From Guyanagaster necrorhizus (lineage: Eukaryota > Basidiomycota > Agaricomycetes > Agaricales > Physalacriaceae), in assembly GCF_019112545.1 (NCBI RefSeq), contig NW_025064893.1, forward strand, positions 840,145-904,144: 64,000 bases of DNA, in the 5' to 3' direction. Shown in pieces: positions 21,882 to 33,849 of this stretch (the stretch's first letter is position 1; the number at the start of each line of letters is the position of its first letter). Under the pieces are notes generated by a model. It made no database searches and was not told the origin of the DNA. It saw nothing but the letters and a program-made list of their open reading frames with translations. A program made the position numbers and the translations under genes.

Positions 21882-23040
21882 CTAGCCGACAGACTCTTCC
21901 GGTAAATCCACAGATTGAACCACGACGTCAATCATCCCCTTCTCCTGCAGTCGGGGACAATTGTCCAATATCATCTGCTTCCGATAGTTAACGCTTCTCA
22001 ACTGCATTGGCGAAAACACTTTGATAACGACGTGGAAGGACTTGAATGCAGAAAATTGTTTTTTTGTAAGGCAACGATCAAATTCCTGCCACGACGCCCC
22101 TCCATTTTGCTGGATATAACTTATCGAGCGGCTTATTCCCACAATGATTGTGAGGTTCTCGAGACGGTGTGCTTCATTCGCGTTAGCCATATCCTGCAAC
22201 ATGGACAGCCACCATCTTATCACGATATCTGTGTCTGGAAGTCCTGTGAACCTTTCCTTCCCATGTATGTCGACAGTAAGGTTCCTTAAATGCGAGAGCA
22301 TCAAAGGTTCACGCTTGGACTTCCAACGCACGTGAATGCTGTGCTTATCTGGATACATTCAGACAAGGAGTAACAGGTGGACATAGCTGATACGTACGGC
22401 CTAAGATATGCAAATGGCCCATAGAAAACTCTTCCAGGGTGTTTTTTGTTTTCCGAAGGAACTGAGCAACCTTGGCAAGATCGTCAAGTCCGACGCCCAC
22501 GATAGTGACTTTTTGCAGCTTATCAATGGGACCGAACCTTGATCCGTCTAAAGCTGCTTGCCACAGGTCTCCACTATCAACCATGACCTGACGAAGCGAT
22601 GGTCCAATGGACCGAACCTCAACTATTTCATGTGCCCGAGGCCTTTTCTTGAAATGTAGATCTATGCAGGATAGCTCCTCCAGCATCGGAAAAAGGCGTA
22701 GAAAACTATAAAAATGCTGTTGGGTACGAAATATCGATGAAGTAAAGGAGGCGCTTTTGATTGAGCTCCGGGATAATATGTCTGTTAACCGTCGGTCGTC
22801 AAAATACGCCATCGTGTATTTTTCGAACTGAATGTGTTCGAGATGGCGAAAACGAGGCATGTTTTCTATGACGGACATGCCGAAATTGAATGGGCCAATA
22901 TGGAGAGCGGTAGCATTATCGGGGGCTTCAGGAGTAGGTCTCCACAAGACAGGGACATTGCGTGAACGGGTGATGCGGCAGGAACTGAAATATCGCCTGG
23001 GTAATAGTAGGTGCCGTGGAACAACGCAAGAGCCTGGCAT
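21882..23040 (-). CDS. F-box-type leucine-rich protein, N terminus unclear
   Basis: Two exons (23040-22398 and 22348-21882) join in phase through a GTACGT donor and a TATCCAG acceptor, giving about 369 residues. Leucine-rich segments run throughout: MPRFRHLEHIQFEKYTMAYF, LFPMLEELSCIDLHFKK, IDKLQKVTIVGVGLDDL, LSHLRNLTVDIHGK, AHRLENLTIIVGISRS. This matches the substrate-binding half of agaricomycete F-box proteins. The expected F-box is not in this frame. The start residues CVVPRHLLLPRRYF resemble the end of an F-box (Cys-x-Leu-Val...), and a TAG lies just upstream, so the 5' exon is either missed or lost. I treat it as a probable gene with an unresolved start; a 5'-truncated pseudogene is the alternative. 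Confidence 0.55.
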
Positions 23041-23465
23041 CTATATCCTGACGTTGGTTAGAATGATAGGATGAGGCTTCGATAGGATTCGGACGCGATG
23101 GGGAAAGGAGAAAAAAGGTTTTTTTTTTGATCAATGACGATGATATTCGGGAAATCGGACCGGAGATGCCGGCTCCTGACAAGTGCAAGCTGCTCATCAC
23201 AAGCTAAAAAAAAATGGAACAAAGCCATACTATCGTGCCAAATCATTTTCTAGATAGAGTTGGTTTTTCGCTGGACAGTTCTGTAATGTAAAATAGTACT
23301 GAGTGAACTAATTGAACGAAGAAAGACGACTCGAGTCAACTCCAGTGGTAATATTATATATACGCGATGTCACCATCTGAGTATCCCTCCCCATCAATAG
23401 GAATCACTGCCAACTCGAGGAACCATCCATCGACCAATACTTTCAAAGAGATAGAATCCACGTTA
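23041..23465. other. 5' flank of the leucine-rich gene, no separate gene seen
   Basis: The minus strand here could hold the missing F-box exon of the gene at 21882-23040, but I could not identify one. Two runs of T/A (around 23120 and 23210) interrupt any long frame. Confidence 0.35.
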
Positions 23466-23687
23466 TTATTGGTCCTCTCGTCTCACGATCTCCGTGAACC
23501 CAAAGTACGGCTGATACGACATCAGATGTGTCTCCGTTGCATTTCGCCGACATGACGAGCGCCCTTGGATGACAAGGTTGCAACGGGCCAACTTCGCCTG
23601 CGAGCATTTGATAGGCTCGTGAGAACTGAGATGAGCGGCGACAAGCAGAGCCGAAGCCAGAAGAACAGCGACAGAGAGAATTTTCAT
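23466..23687 (-). CDS. putative small secreted protein
   Basis: From Met at 23687 the frame encodes 73 residues beginning MKILSVAVLLASALLVAAHL. This is a classic signal peptide, with a lysine, a hydrophobic core and small residues before the likely cleavage site near residue 18-20. The mature part is about 55 residues with three cysteines and a short basic stretch. Small secreted proteins of this size are abundant in basidiomycetes and are often lineage-specific; no function can be given. An upstream in-frame Met at 23741 would bury the signal peptide and is less likely. No homologue is present in this window. The odd cysteine number and short length leave room for a missed intron. Confidence 0.45.
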   Translation of the reverse strand: MKILSVAVLLASALLVAAHLSSHEPIKCSQAKLARCNLVIQGRSSCRRNATETHLMSYQPYFGFTEIVRREDQ

Positions 23688-24696
23688 GTTGATGGTTGGA
23701 GTACGCAATGCGATGAAGAGTCTCTTAAAGGGCTTGGGCATATTTTAGACGGACGGTTTGATCTTTTGAAGAAGGATTGAGAAACACGCGTTCGTCATGA
23801 AGCCTCCGACGGAGGGTAAGGGTATACGCGGGAATTCTCTATCAGAATCTATTGAAAAAATACCGCGTGGAGACCAAGATGTGTGTGACACGTTTTTACC
23901 CCATAAAAATGGCGGATGAATACGTGAACACAAAAGCGTGCTTTTCGTCAGTGTTATCTTCGTCGTCGTCGCAAAACATTCGGTTGAATGTGCGGGGGCG
24001 GGGCGCAGCGCGAATAACTGTCCACCTTTATCCGTACAACGATGATGATATAGACTCCGATTTTGCTAAATTCTTGAGTGCGAATCGATATATGAGCCAT
24101 GCTATTCCTTCGGCCAATGACTGACGAAAGCAGCGCAAAGAAGAGCGCGTTACAATTGAGAACACGAAAGTTGGAAGATAGCGCAAGGAAATGCTAGTAG
24201 CATGGCGGATCTGTGCCAAGAGCTGAGGCTTAACACAACGGACATAGACCGAGCCTACAGACCTGCGTACTCAAGACTTGGGGACCTCACAGTAAGTTCA
24301 CCCCGCCGCCATATTTGTGACATTCAGATTCGCTGGTCCGTGACAGACGTAGTCGATAAACGGATATCTATCAGTCTTGGTTTGTTTCATGGCCGACCGT
24401 CAGCTCTGCATAAGACTTTGGAGGGAGAAAATCGGAAGTTGACACGCAGGGCGCCTTGACCCAAGACTACAGTCATGTGCATTGGGTCGCCTTCTGCGGA
24501 CCGTGTTAGATGCAAAGGATCATTGTGTAAAGGAAGCTTTACCATGATTTTTTCCAGCTCCTCGGCGCGTTGCTTTGTGTTCGGGCCACACCTGTTTCTG
24601 ACAATAGCGAGAGCAATAATAGTGGTACAGGCACCGCTTGACAGGTTTCGATGCGATGCATTTATGAGGACACTGGAGAGGGAAAAATCAGCCATA
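23688..24696. other. intergenic, no gene identified
   Basis: Several open frames of 60-100 codons occur on both strands with no recognisable motif. A short GTCGTCGTC repeat lies at about 23960. Confidence 0.3.
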
Positions 24697-25640
24697 TCAC
24701 CCCTTGGAACTGGAGTCGTACTTCGGGATTAAGGCAGCAATCTTTACTGGATTCGTTCGTGATAAAACTGGTCCTGAACTACAAGCGAGCATGGACTTGA
24801 TCCCTAAGCATGTTCCAGGCTTCATAGAATAGATTGTCGGCTTGCGTGAAAATCTCCTCCAGCCCAGATCTCCCGACACGTCTTATTGCCTTGTTAGCCG
24901 CAACAATGATGGAGAGTCGTATGAGGAAGGTGTAGATCACGTCGCAAAGCTGTACGAGACGATTATAAAAGTCGGGACGGGATGGCGATACATGGTCCGT
25001 GGGTTCGAAGGCAAGGGAAGGGCCTTGAGAATTAACTCAAGCAAATGTCGTTCCAAAGCTTGCAATGCCCATTCCAACCCATTCGAACATACATCAAGAA
25101 GGTAGATGGCTGTGTGGTATTTCGCGAGGGATGTTCCAAATTGCTTTGCATATGGTGAGAAACGTGGTCGAATCGTTAACTGCTTGTCTAGGCAGAGATT
25201 CAGAAGCGCCCTCGGACATCCTTCGAGAGCTTTCTGTTGCTATTTCAGTTGTATATGTCATGAGAGTGCAAAATCCTTTCTCGCCTTGCCCAAGGGAGGC
25301 AGTCCTGCCGTGCTAGCAGTCCAAGGGAGAAGTGAAGTGTTTGCCTTTGTATCCTATGGCAACCATGACTTCGTACGTGCAAAGGGATATAATATCGGAC
25401 CGCCCTAACGGATGATGGAAGAAACGCGCGAGCTCTGTGGCGCTACGTCGCCCTATTGGCAACAGCGTCCAAGACCCTGCTTTGACTACCATGCATCTCA
25501 TTGGCTTCATCACCTACACCGACAGATACCTCGATGACCGAACCTGTGACAGATCCTTATATGGGGCAAGGTGCTCAGTATGGAGGATGGGAGCCAGGCC
25601 ATACGCCGTGACAAGCGTGACGGCATTATAATTCTATGGG
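24697..25640 (-). pseudogene. relic of an unidentified protein family, copy B
   Basis: On the minus strand this region matches the copy at 37980-39155 in order and, in places, closely at the DNA level. The block coding YKDLSQVRSSRYLSV, a stop, then MKPMRCMVV (about 25560-25490) corresponds to YKELSQV, a stop, LSRYLSVELMRPMRCMVV in the other copy. Further on, KALEGCPRALLNLCLDKQL (about 25230-25170) equals KALEGRPKAPLKLCLDTQA. The reading frame is broken by several stops. It is a degenerate copy; the family remains unnamed. Confidence 0.6.
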
Positions 25641-25694
25641 GGTACTGGCCGCAGTTTTGGCTGTCTACCGAGTTTCAGCGGGTGTTGGCAGGAC

Positions 25695-27058
25695 TCAAAA
25701 TGGATTCGTGCTGCCAGAAAACTTGACTGAGATACCTGTTGCCATGTTTGGACGAGACAAAACAAGCTGTATTATTTTGCATCCGAGCCAGGGCCTTTTC
25801 CGGAATGTTGGCGTTATCAACTGCTGGGGGATAGGCTTCAGATTCGGAGAATCTGGCATCAACGTTAATCGACGCAAAAGCCGACCTGTGATGACGGGGA
25901 ACGGCGTATCTTCTGTATCATGTACAACGACTGACTGAATTCCCGGTGCCAACTCCAGTAACAGCGCGAGATGAAACCTTGCCATGAAGACATCTCGGAC
26001 TACGAGCATCTTCAAAGTAGATGAGGATCGTCTGACAAGCCCGATGAGGGAATCGATTGTACTCGCTATCTCGCATTGTCCTTCCTCGGCATTGTATATC
26101 TCTAGTCGAACAAGACACGGCACCTTCAACAGCTTGATGAGATGCATTCTGGCTATATTCGCTCCGAGAGCCAGAGAAAGGAACGCTAGCCTTTCGCAAT
26201 ACACCGGAGGGGTCTCCCCTGATTTACACTGCACCCACCACGTCTGATTCGTGATCTCCGTCGTAAGATGCTCCAGCTCAGTTAAATGGTTCAAGAACTC
26301 GGGAATAAACCATAGGCGACCGATTAATTCTTTCAGAATGAGGTGCCGTATGTGAATTCTGGTATCCATTTCACACTCTAACAAGTCCAGCAGGAAGGGT
26401 GTGGATGCGCGCCCAAATGTGATCGTACGGAGACGCGGAGCCCCGAAAATTGTTTCTAGCTCCTGGTACCATTCTACGGTGGCTGCATGCTGTCCCGTGG
26501 AATGGAATTTGATACTTTATAGCAAGGCGTAACGAGAGCCCTGTACAGAGTCGTGCGCTGAAAAGATACTTGTCGGGGTAGTTGTAGCCTGAGGTGTTTC
26601 ACGCGCTCCCCTTCCTTTGAAAAAGGTTGACGAAGAATATACTTGTGTCGCCGGTGTAGTCTATGGTGGGGGGTAAACCCTTCGAGCGATGGACGTATAG
26701 AGCGGAGGTCTGTTTGATGCGGATGCGGTCGTGCAAGCTCTGATCATTGCAAAAATGAGAGTCAGGATCGCTGTCGGGACCCGGCGAATGGAGGGATAGC
26801 AGAGTCTCGTGGTATGAATGAAATCTTCTAGCTTGGCGCGCTCGGTGTCGGGCTGTGAGAGAGTGGCACGGAGGTGGGCGATGTGGGTATCATGCTGTAG
26901 TAGCTCGGTGCGCGCTTCTGTCATCGTCTGGCGGATACTCTCCACACGGCCAATAACGTTTCTTCTGGCGTGGTCCCTCAGCCAGTGGCGGACCGTTCGG
27001 GTGTGAGGCGTGTGATATTCGTGGTCGCATCGTGGGCAGCGGAGAGCCGTCTGTCCTG
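25695..27058 (-). pseudogene. F-box/leucine-rich gene, probably broken
   Basis: The 5' part (to about 26661) encodes LRCPRCDHEYHTPHTRTVRH, a heptad-like helix (ESIRQTMTEARTELLQHDTH) and an F-box of the form FIHTTRLCYPSIRRVPTAIL followed by TLIFAM. This N-terminal Cys-x-x-Cys plus coiled coil plus F-box order is typical of a big agaricomycete family. The 3' part (26384-25695) is a 229-codon leucine-rich region (HLTELEHLTTEITNQTWWV, YCERLAFLSLALGAN, SSSTLKMLVVRDVF). Between them, the sequence switches frame at least twice around 26450-26640, with stops on each side. Without a clear intron there, I call it a probable pseudogene. If an intron spans about 26480-26650, it could still be functional. 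Confidence 0.5.
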
Positions 27059-27583
27059 TTTACAACGTTAATCTATGAGCATTCCCCTTGATCAGTTCCA
27101 CTGCTCACCAGGAGACAATACTGGGCAAGAAAAAAACTGGCACAGTGTGTAGCAGTCGTTGGAGGCCACGAACTCAAGTCGATTGTCAATATCTAAAGTT
27201 CACATTCGGTGTGGAATTAAAGGGTGGCAACCGGCGGTGCGGTGGCAGTGGCAGTCCAATCATTGTTTGAGCACAAAAGTAGTTGCCGTTTGTATTGTGG
27301 CCAAAGCGCTGCCGCTCCGTTCAATGCGAGGTGTCGAGTTTAAATTCATCATTTCGAAGGCTTTCTCTTTATTCAGTTATTGCTGGTGACTTATCATACA
27401 CGGTCTCGCAATCGGGTCCGACTGATGTCTCTATCCCTTGTATTGATCGATGGAGGAAAGTTCGCTGTCTCTCAGTACCCTGTCATTGAAAATGTAGATG
27501 TCTATTTGCAATTGGACCAAATAACTCTGAGTGCGCCGCTCAAATCGAATCCCATTCTATCCTTCATCATTCGGGAAGTGCAT
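27059..27583. other. intergenic, no gene seen
   Basis: Lies between the F-box region and the 3' end of the coiled-coil gene. Short frames only. Confidence 0.35.
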
Positions 27584-29490
27584 CTATTTGATCCTTGGCC
27601 TTTTCGAAGGAGTAGGTCCTGGCAGACGCGCCACCGCCTCATCATTGAACTCGTCCTCCTCGTTCATCATGCTTCTATCACCGTCATTATCCTCCTCTTT
27701 AACCATATGTTCGCCTCCCAGCATATCCATTATCCCGCCGAAGCACCTCCTGGTCTTGCCCCCGGCGAATCTCCTCTCCGCCATGCCGTCCAGAGCCTTC
27801 AGATGAATCTTGACCGTGGCAATTAAACGCATCGACGACTCAGAACGTGGCTCATATTCGATGGCCTTCGCAAGCTGGTCTTGATGGCCGGTTATGATGA
27901 AGTACTCCGCCATGTCCTTCTGCTGACCGGCGACACGCTCGGATTTGAGTTGCTCGAGTTGACGGCATTGTACTATAGATTAATATGTAAGTGAGCAACG
28001 GATCTTTGTGAACCCTAGCTGGTAGTATGTCCTACCTTTGTTTCTTCGCTTATACTCGTTCGCAAGAGACAGGGATTCTCCGCTAGCAACATTTTCCTCT
28101 CGTAATCTTCGTATTTCATCTGTAAGAAGGTGATTCAAAGAACGCAACTGAGTAAAGAATGTCGGACGTACTTCGAAGTTTTTTCTGATCGTCATCCTTC
28201 TTTGTCAATTGTTGTCGCGCAACTGCAAGAATCGAATATGGACCAGAAGCGAAGCTGGATGGGATGAGGATTACCTTCAAGCTGCTTCTGGATCGTCTCT
28301 ATTTGCTCTTTGGATGCTTCCAATTCCGCTTTCAACGCTATACACAAGAGACCGGTTACCTTCCTCCCCCAATTTACGAGCATCACTATACCTTTTTCAA
28401 GCCCTTCTTTCAGAATTGTTGCCTCGCGCGTCCGCATGTCGGCAGCTGGGATAAATATGAAGGTCAACACATACAACTTGAACGCATCATTCTATGTTCG
28501 AAAACACCATACCCTTATGTTCGGCCTCTGTTCTTTCCAGTGCCTCGCGCAAACCTTTGGAAGTTTGTGTGTAAAATCAACACCTGTAAGTTGACACACC
28601 TACCTTGAATCATCGTCTCGGTATCGGCCTTTACTTTCTCCAGATTTTGGTTTGAATCTGATAAAGTTACTATTACTCTGCAAAAATAAGAAATACTTGA
28701 AACGTTACCATTCAAAACAGCTTCAGCAGAGTTTGCCTCTACAAAGACTTGAGTTTATGTTTATGTCGCTGCATGCATTATGCATCAACTCACCCTCGAG
28801 TTTGGCCTTCAATGCACCATTTTCCTCCAGAAGGTCAGTTATTTTCTGGGCCAACACCTGCACTTGGCTTGGGTCGAAAAAGCTCGACTGAAGATTGGGA
28901 TCCAATGTTGGCTCCGTTGAAGATACTGAGTATCCAACATAAAATGCATGAGGATTGAAATTCGGGGGTAGCTGTGCTGCTTCGGATGCAGAATCAGGAG
29001 CTGGATTTGTGGGAGGCGTCTTTTGTTTGAACGAAACCGTACTCTTATTGGGGGACGGCTCTGGTGCCGACGAGGTCCTTGCAGCAACTAATGCTGGATT
29101 CAAATCCGAAAGTGAAAGAGGCGGCAATCGAGATAGGATCTCATCGAATGCCGATCGCTGGAGAGAAGGGAACCGCCCGACGATCCTTTTGAACAGTTCA
29201 TCGTCATATTTACTGCAAGCCTTGTCCGAATTTCGGCAGGCCGGAGTATTGCAATGAACACGGCTTTCTAGGGGTGCACAAGGGAGGTTATGTTCTTTGC
29301 ATATTTTGCAGGTCTGTATGATAATAGGTCGTAAACCCAGGTCAGTAGCGTTCAACATCAAATTGTGTAACCATACAGTATCCGGGTGAGATTTCGCCCA
29401 TTTTTGAGCCTCGACTCGAGGCAGGGGTTTGCTTCTCTCTTCGATGACAGCTTTTTCAATTTCGTCCTTGGATTCTTGACTATGTTCCAT
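27584..29490 (-). CDS. cysteine-cluster/coiled-coil nuclear protein, paralogue 1
   Basis: Ten exons join in phase to 466 residues: 29490-29377, 29313-28794, 28738-28709, 28657-28604, 28554-28513, 28445-28392, 28337-28275, 28222-28172, 28119-28036 and 27972-27584. The N terminus is a charged helix. Residues 40-75 hold six cysteines spaced C-x2-C-x6-C-x8-C-x4-C-x6-C, close to a fungal Zn(II)2Cys6 knot but with wider third and fourth gaps. A Pro/Ser-rich linker follows, then a long coiled coil encoded by seven consecutive mini-exons of 30, 54, 42, 54, 63, 51 and 84 nt, all with phase-1 boundaries. The last exon has an acidic stretch and a basic end (SKRPRIK) that looks like a nuclear signal. A paralogue with the same plan lies at 33850-35625 and a shorter one at 47092-48127. 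Function is unknown; DNA binding or scaffolding in the nucleus is inferred from the cysteines and basic tail. Confidence 0.8.
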
Positions 29491-31126
29491 AAGTGAATGA
29501 TTCAAGTATGGGCAAAGGGAGAAAAGAAGATGTCGCCTGCCGCCATCATCGCGTGGCCAAAAATAGGTCACTTTTACGAATATCACGTCGAACACCAGAT
29601 AATGGCTCGTATTATTAGGTCTACATGACTGACACATACTAGACAGGTATATTTATGAGACTAAGGTTGACCTAGCAGTTATCGTTACATCGTTAACGTC
29701 TTACGTTGTGCTCTTTAATCGAATTCAGCTCAGAGGAATGTGATCTCCCCTTCATATATCTTGTCTATCCCCTTAAATTATTCAAACGACGACGCCAATG
29801 AATCAAGACTGAAATTGGAAACAAAGACCTCAACTACTTCCTCAGCAATTACGCTTCACACAAATTGCTTTTCCATCAAATCGCATTTCATGCTTGGCTA
29901 CAAGATACAACGATGTCAAAACAGAAGGACGACGTCATCCCCCTTCTTCTGAGCCGAGAAGGGAAGACGACTTCGCCCGGGATGAACGAAGATGGCCTGG
30001 GATATTTGATTTATATATCACTGCCGGTGCATTACACGACAGGGCGTCCCCCGGTGATATAGCGAACCAGCTTCCAAAGTGCCATGACTATTAAAAGTCA
30101 GGCACAATGTCGAATATGCTATACGGGCCTATAGCAATTATTGATTAGCATACATTATAACTCTGGAGGACCTTACTCACATACTACCGCCGAACCGGGA
30201 TGACCACGATTCAGATTCTTACTCCCTTGCGGGCGCGTCGTAAGATGGTATTCGGGAGGCGTCCATCTACAATAGAAGAATGGTCATCAGCCAATACAAA
30301 AGGAAGATTGGGTAAAATGCTCACCAAATCGCCGTGTTCAATCAAAGCTTTACTTTCACTTCAAAGGGGCCTATGCTCGATGATGGGAGAGAGGTCTACA
30401 ACAAGCAAAACGGATTAGCCTTACCGTTCGAGGCCAGCATCCAGGTCGCAGGATGCACGAACAAGTCGCCACAATGCTATATGGTCGACCAAAGTCAGTG
30501 AGCAGTCGGTGCTCGGTGTCGATGTCGGGTCGGACGGGACGTAGTCGAGGACGGTCAGATAGTACTCTATTCCATGAGTAGGTCAAATACAGCGAGCGCT
30601 AAATAAGATAGGATCAGTAAGGGCAGGATGGGATGAGTAGCAACGACCCACCTTTCCGCTGGGGTTGCCACCGTGGCTTCCAAAGAGCAACGCAAGCGGT
30701 ACCGGGGATTTATATACACTGACAAGACATATTCCCACGCACGGACCTTTACGGACCGATGCTTGGTCATTCCATTTGATTGCCATAGACACCGAAAAGA
30801 CGCAAACAATCTGAGTCTCATTCATTGCTATTGATATATACCCAGTAATTATAGTAGTAATACAAATCAGCTTGCTAATAGGAAACCGTGCACGTAGAGA
30901 CAGGGAAATAGAGGGACGGATCCATTTGGTGGATCAAGGAAATCCCGCAGCAGCTGCCAGCAGGCTGAAACAAGCGAAGACAGGCGTATTGAAAATCTGG
31001 GAAAGCAATGGCTAAACACAGGGCAGTGAAATAGAAGGTCGGGATGCGCGGCGCAGAGGGAATATATACGATATCGGCTGGAATAAATCAATGAGAAGAT
31101 CGGTTGCTGGACGTTGACGAGTCTTG
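29491..31126. other. intergenic between coiled-coil gene and MAPKK
   Basis: I see only short frames, none with a recognisable domain. It includes the promoter of the coiled-coil gene (upstream of 29490) and the 3' flank of the MAPK kinase gene. Confidence 0.4.
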
Positions 31127-32683
31127 TCAAAAGGTGCTCGCCCATCCTTCCAAATCGACTTTGGAAGCTCTTGCTTGCTTGATCCACTCATGCGTCTAGA
31201 ATAAGGAATCAGTATCAACATAAAGGGAAACATGAAGGACGGCATCTTACGAGTAAATCTTTCGGAGTCTTCCTCATGTCCGGGTCCTTCAGTAAACAGT
31301 TGTCCACGAATCTTTCGGCTTCTGGGGGGTATCTCCCTTCTGGCGTCAATCTTGGCGCTGGTTCGTTGACGATATGTTGCAGCAACTCTAAAATGCTCAT
31401 CGTCATACCTCCTCCCTGTAGACTGACTCCCTTGCTCTTCCTTTTATCCTTCTTCGCCTTGTCCTTCCGCGACTTGGGGAGGGACAATGCAGCAATTGAC
31501 CCCATTGAGCCAGGTCGGGCCGGCGACAGTGTGCTCTCGAAATCGGACAGGTCCGAATCGTCTGATTCTGATTCGGAAAATGGAAAGCGCCCTAAGGCCA
31601 ACTCGATGAGAGAGATACCCAGGGACCACACGTCAGATTTGACTGTATATTGCGCTCCTTGGATACGTTCGGGCTGGAATGCAGGTCAGGGAAGGTTAAG
31701 CAAAAGCGCGAAAAGAAACTCACGCTCATATATGTGGACGTTCCGACGAATGTATCCGCGATCGAATTGATAAGTTCCCCAGAAACACCAAAGTCGCATA
31801 TCTTGATGTCACCTCGAGAATTACAGAGGATATTGGACGGTTTGATATCTAGCAAATCATCAGTGATAGTCAACGAAAGATAAAGAAAGCATACCCCGAT
31901 GTATGATTCGGTGAACATCGTATAGATACGTAAGACCTTCAAGAACAGCCAACGCGACTTTGCCCACAATGTCGATATCAATGGCGCCAATCTTCTTGTA
32001 GATCCCGTCGAGCGAACCCTTGTCCATAAATTCCATGCAAATACAGATATTTGGGTCCGCAAGAAAAGCACCATAGAAAGATATGATGAACTTCGAATTG
32101 CAGTTGTGCATGATCTGCAGTTCCCGGAGGATCTGTTTTCGCACAGACGGCTTGGCGTCAATCAAGACAATCTACGAATAGTGAGAAATAAGACACCTAT
32201 AACACGAAGCATACGGACCTTCTTCGCCATGATAGTACTGGTAGGGACATGTTCGACCTTCTTCACGCTCCCGCCGTTACCCTGACCAAGCTCTTGGAGA
32301 TCCTTCAGATCTTCGTTCCGCAAATCAAATTTTATTTCAGCGTTCATATCCAGGTTCGCCAGGGTATTCGACAGGGTGGCATAAGTTGAACGTCGTGTCG
32401 AAGCCATCGGCGAAGCTGTATTCGGAGCGGAACTGGAACTGTTGGATACGGTCAAGAGAGTGCTGTCACCATCAATAGGCGTAGCCGTCGTCATTGGTAT
32501 CTTGGGGGCTTTCAAAGTCATTGGCGGTGGTCGCCGTTTGCCCCCACCAGCGATTGGAGCTTGTCGCGTAGGCATAGGATTGAGAACAGGCTCTGGTTCC
32601 GTTGTCGCCGGCGACACTGGTGGGCTCGGCGTCGCCAATTGGAGCGACTTGAAGTTGCGTTTCTTCCGAATGGGGGTCGTCAT
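31127..32683 (-). CDS. MAP kinase kinase, Ste7/Fuz7 type
   Basis: Five exons (32683-32219, 32171-31895, 31848-31724, 31673-31251, 31195-31127) give 452 residues. A disordered Pro/Ser-rich N terminus of about 100 residues precedes the kinase domain. All key elements are visible: the glycine loop [12 protein letters not shown], the ATP lysine in TIMAKK, the catalytic loop [11 protein letters not shown], the metal-binding CDFG, and the activation loop [20 protein letters not shown] with phosphorylatable Ser and Thr at about 276 and 280. These are followed by [20 protein letters not shown]. The loop sequence fits Ste7/Fuz7, the kinase of the fungal pheromone and mating MAPK cascade. The enzyme should phosphorylate the Thr-x-Tyr motif of its MAPK. 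The late lobe has an insert of about 60 residues, first acidic/Ser-rich and then Lys-rich, before [17 protein letters not shown]. The last exon supplies the helix [18 protein letters not shown]. Confidence 0.92.
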
Positions 32684-33849
32684 CGTGGACAAAGAAGAAA
32701 AAAAGAAAGGAGAGTTTTTCCAGTTGGAAGATAAGTTGATGACGGCAAGAGGACAGCACAACGCGTGACACTGACTGTCACCGAACTTGTCTCTTGAACA
32801 CCACCTGCAATCAATCCTGCTGATCAGAATGGTGATGATTATTTGCGAAGCTTGACGTCCATGGAGTGGATTTCATTTTGTTGCCGGCCCAGCGTAACGA
32901 CCACGGAACGTCTTTCTTATTTCTGAGGGTCCTCTTCACGTACGCTATGACGGCATCATTCTAGGAGGCGACAACGGCACGTCGAAGATATAATTCACTG
33001 GCCGCTCTTCAGCAGTATCAGGATTCTGGATTCCAACCATCAGCACCTGGGATTTTTAGAATATGCAATTTCAGGTGTGTCCTTTGCTTTGATAGCACGT
33101 CGGATGTATTGGCAATACTGAACAGCGAGTTAGGTCATCGAAGGCCTTCTGGTCTTTGTGTAGCAATTGTTTCTGGGCAGTACCACCCGCGAAAGCCCTT
33201 GAAGGCCGTAACACTGGTTGGCCTCACTGCTATGCTCAAATCCGAAACTTGAAATCGACCTGTCGGGCCAGTTGCTAAGACCGAGAAGAGGAGTCTCGTC
33301 ACATCTAGCCATGTCAGGTTCAGCGGCGCAGAATATAATGACTATTGATGGATATACATCCTATCAAATATCTTCCGCCGCCTTTTTGAAGATTCGATGT
33401 CCTTGGGAGGCAAGTCTTCTTTTCTATTCAGTGTCGACTTTATTCATTTTGATTACCAAACCTCCGCACGAGATGATGTCTAGGTCCATCGTATTACCGA
33501 GCTTGGAGTCAAAATATTCCCAAGCAGACCTTTAAATTTCAGGGTCAGTAGCAATCATTGACTCTTGATCTGGTGTCCGGCGTAGTGCAGTCACATCGGA
33601 TCCTCACCTGTGTTTAAATCATGACATAGACTCGAGATATGTAGTCATAGTTGGTCATAGTTGGTTTCTATATCGTTTCCGCTGTGAAAGTGCAGAAGCC
33701 GAAAAAGTAAGGCATTGCAAACTGACGGCGAATTAAGCAACGTTCTACGATGAACGGATGTCGGCAACTTAGTAGATTGAATCCGCCGCCGATGATGTTA
33801 TCCCAATAAAAATGTTCCCACTTCTTATTTCCCATCGCTGACGTTCCTC
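32684..33849. other. intergenic, no gene seen
   Basis: Contains the divergent promoters of the MAPK kinase (minus) and the second coiled-coil gene (plus). Open frames around 33130-33535 have no recognisable content. Confidence 0.4.
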
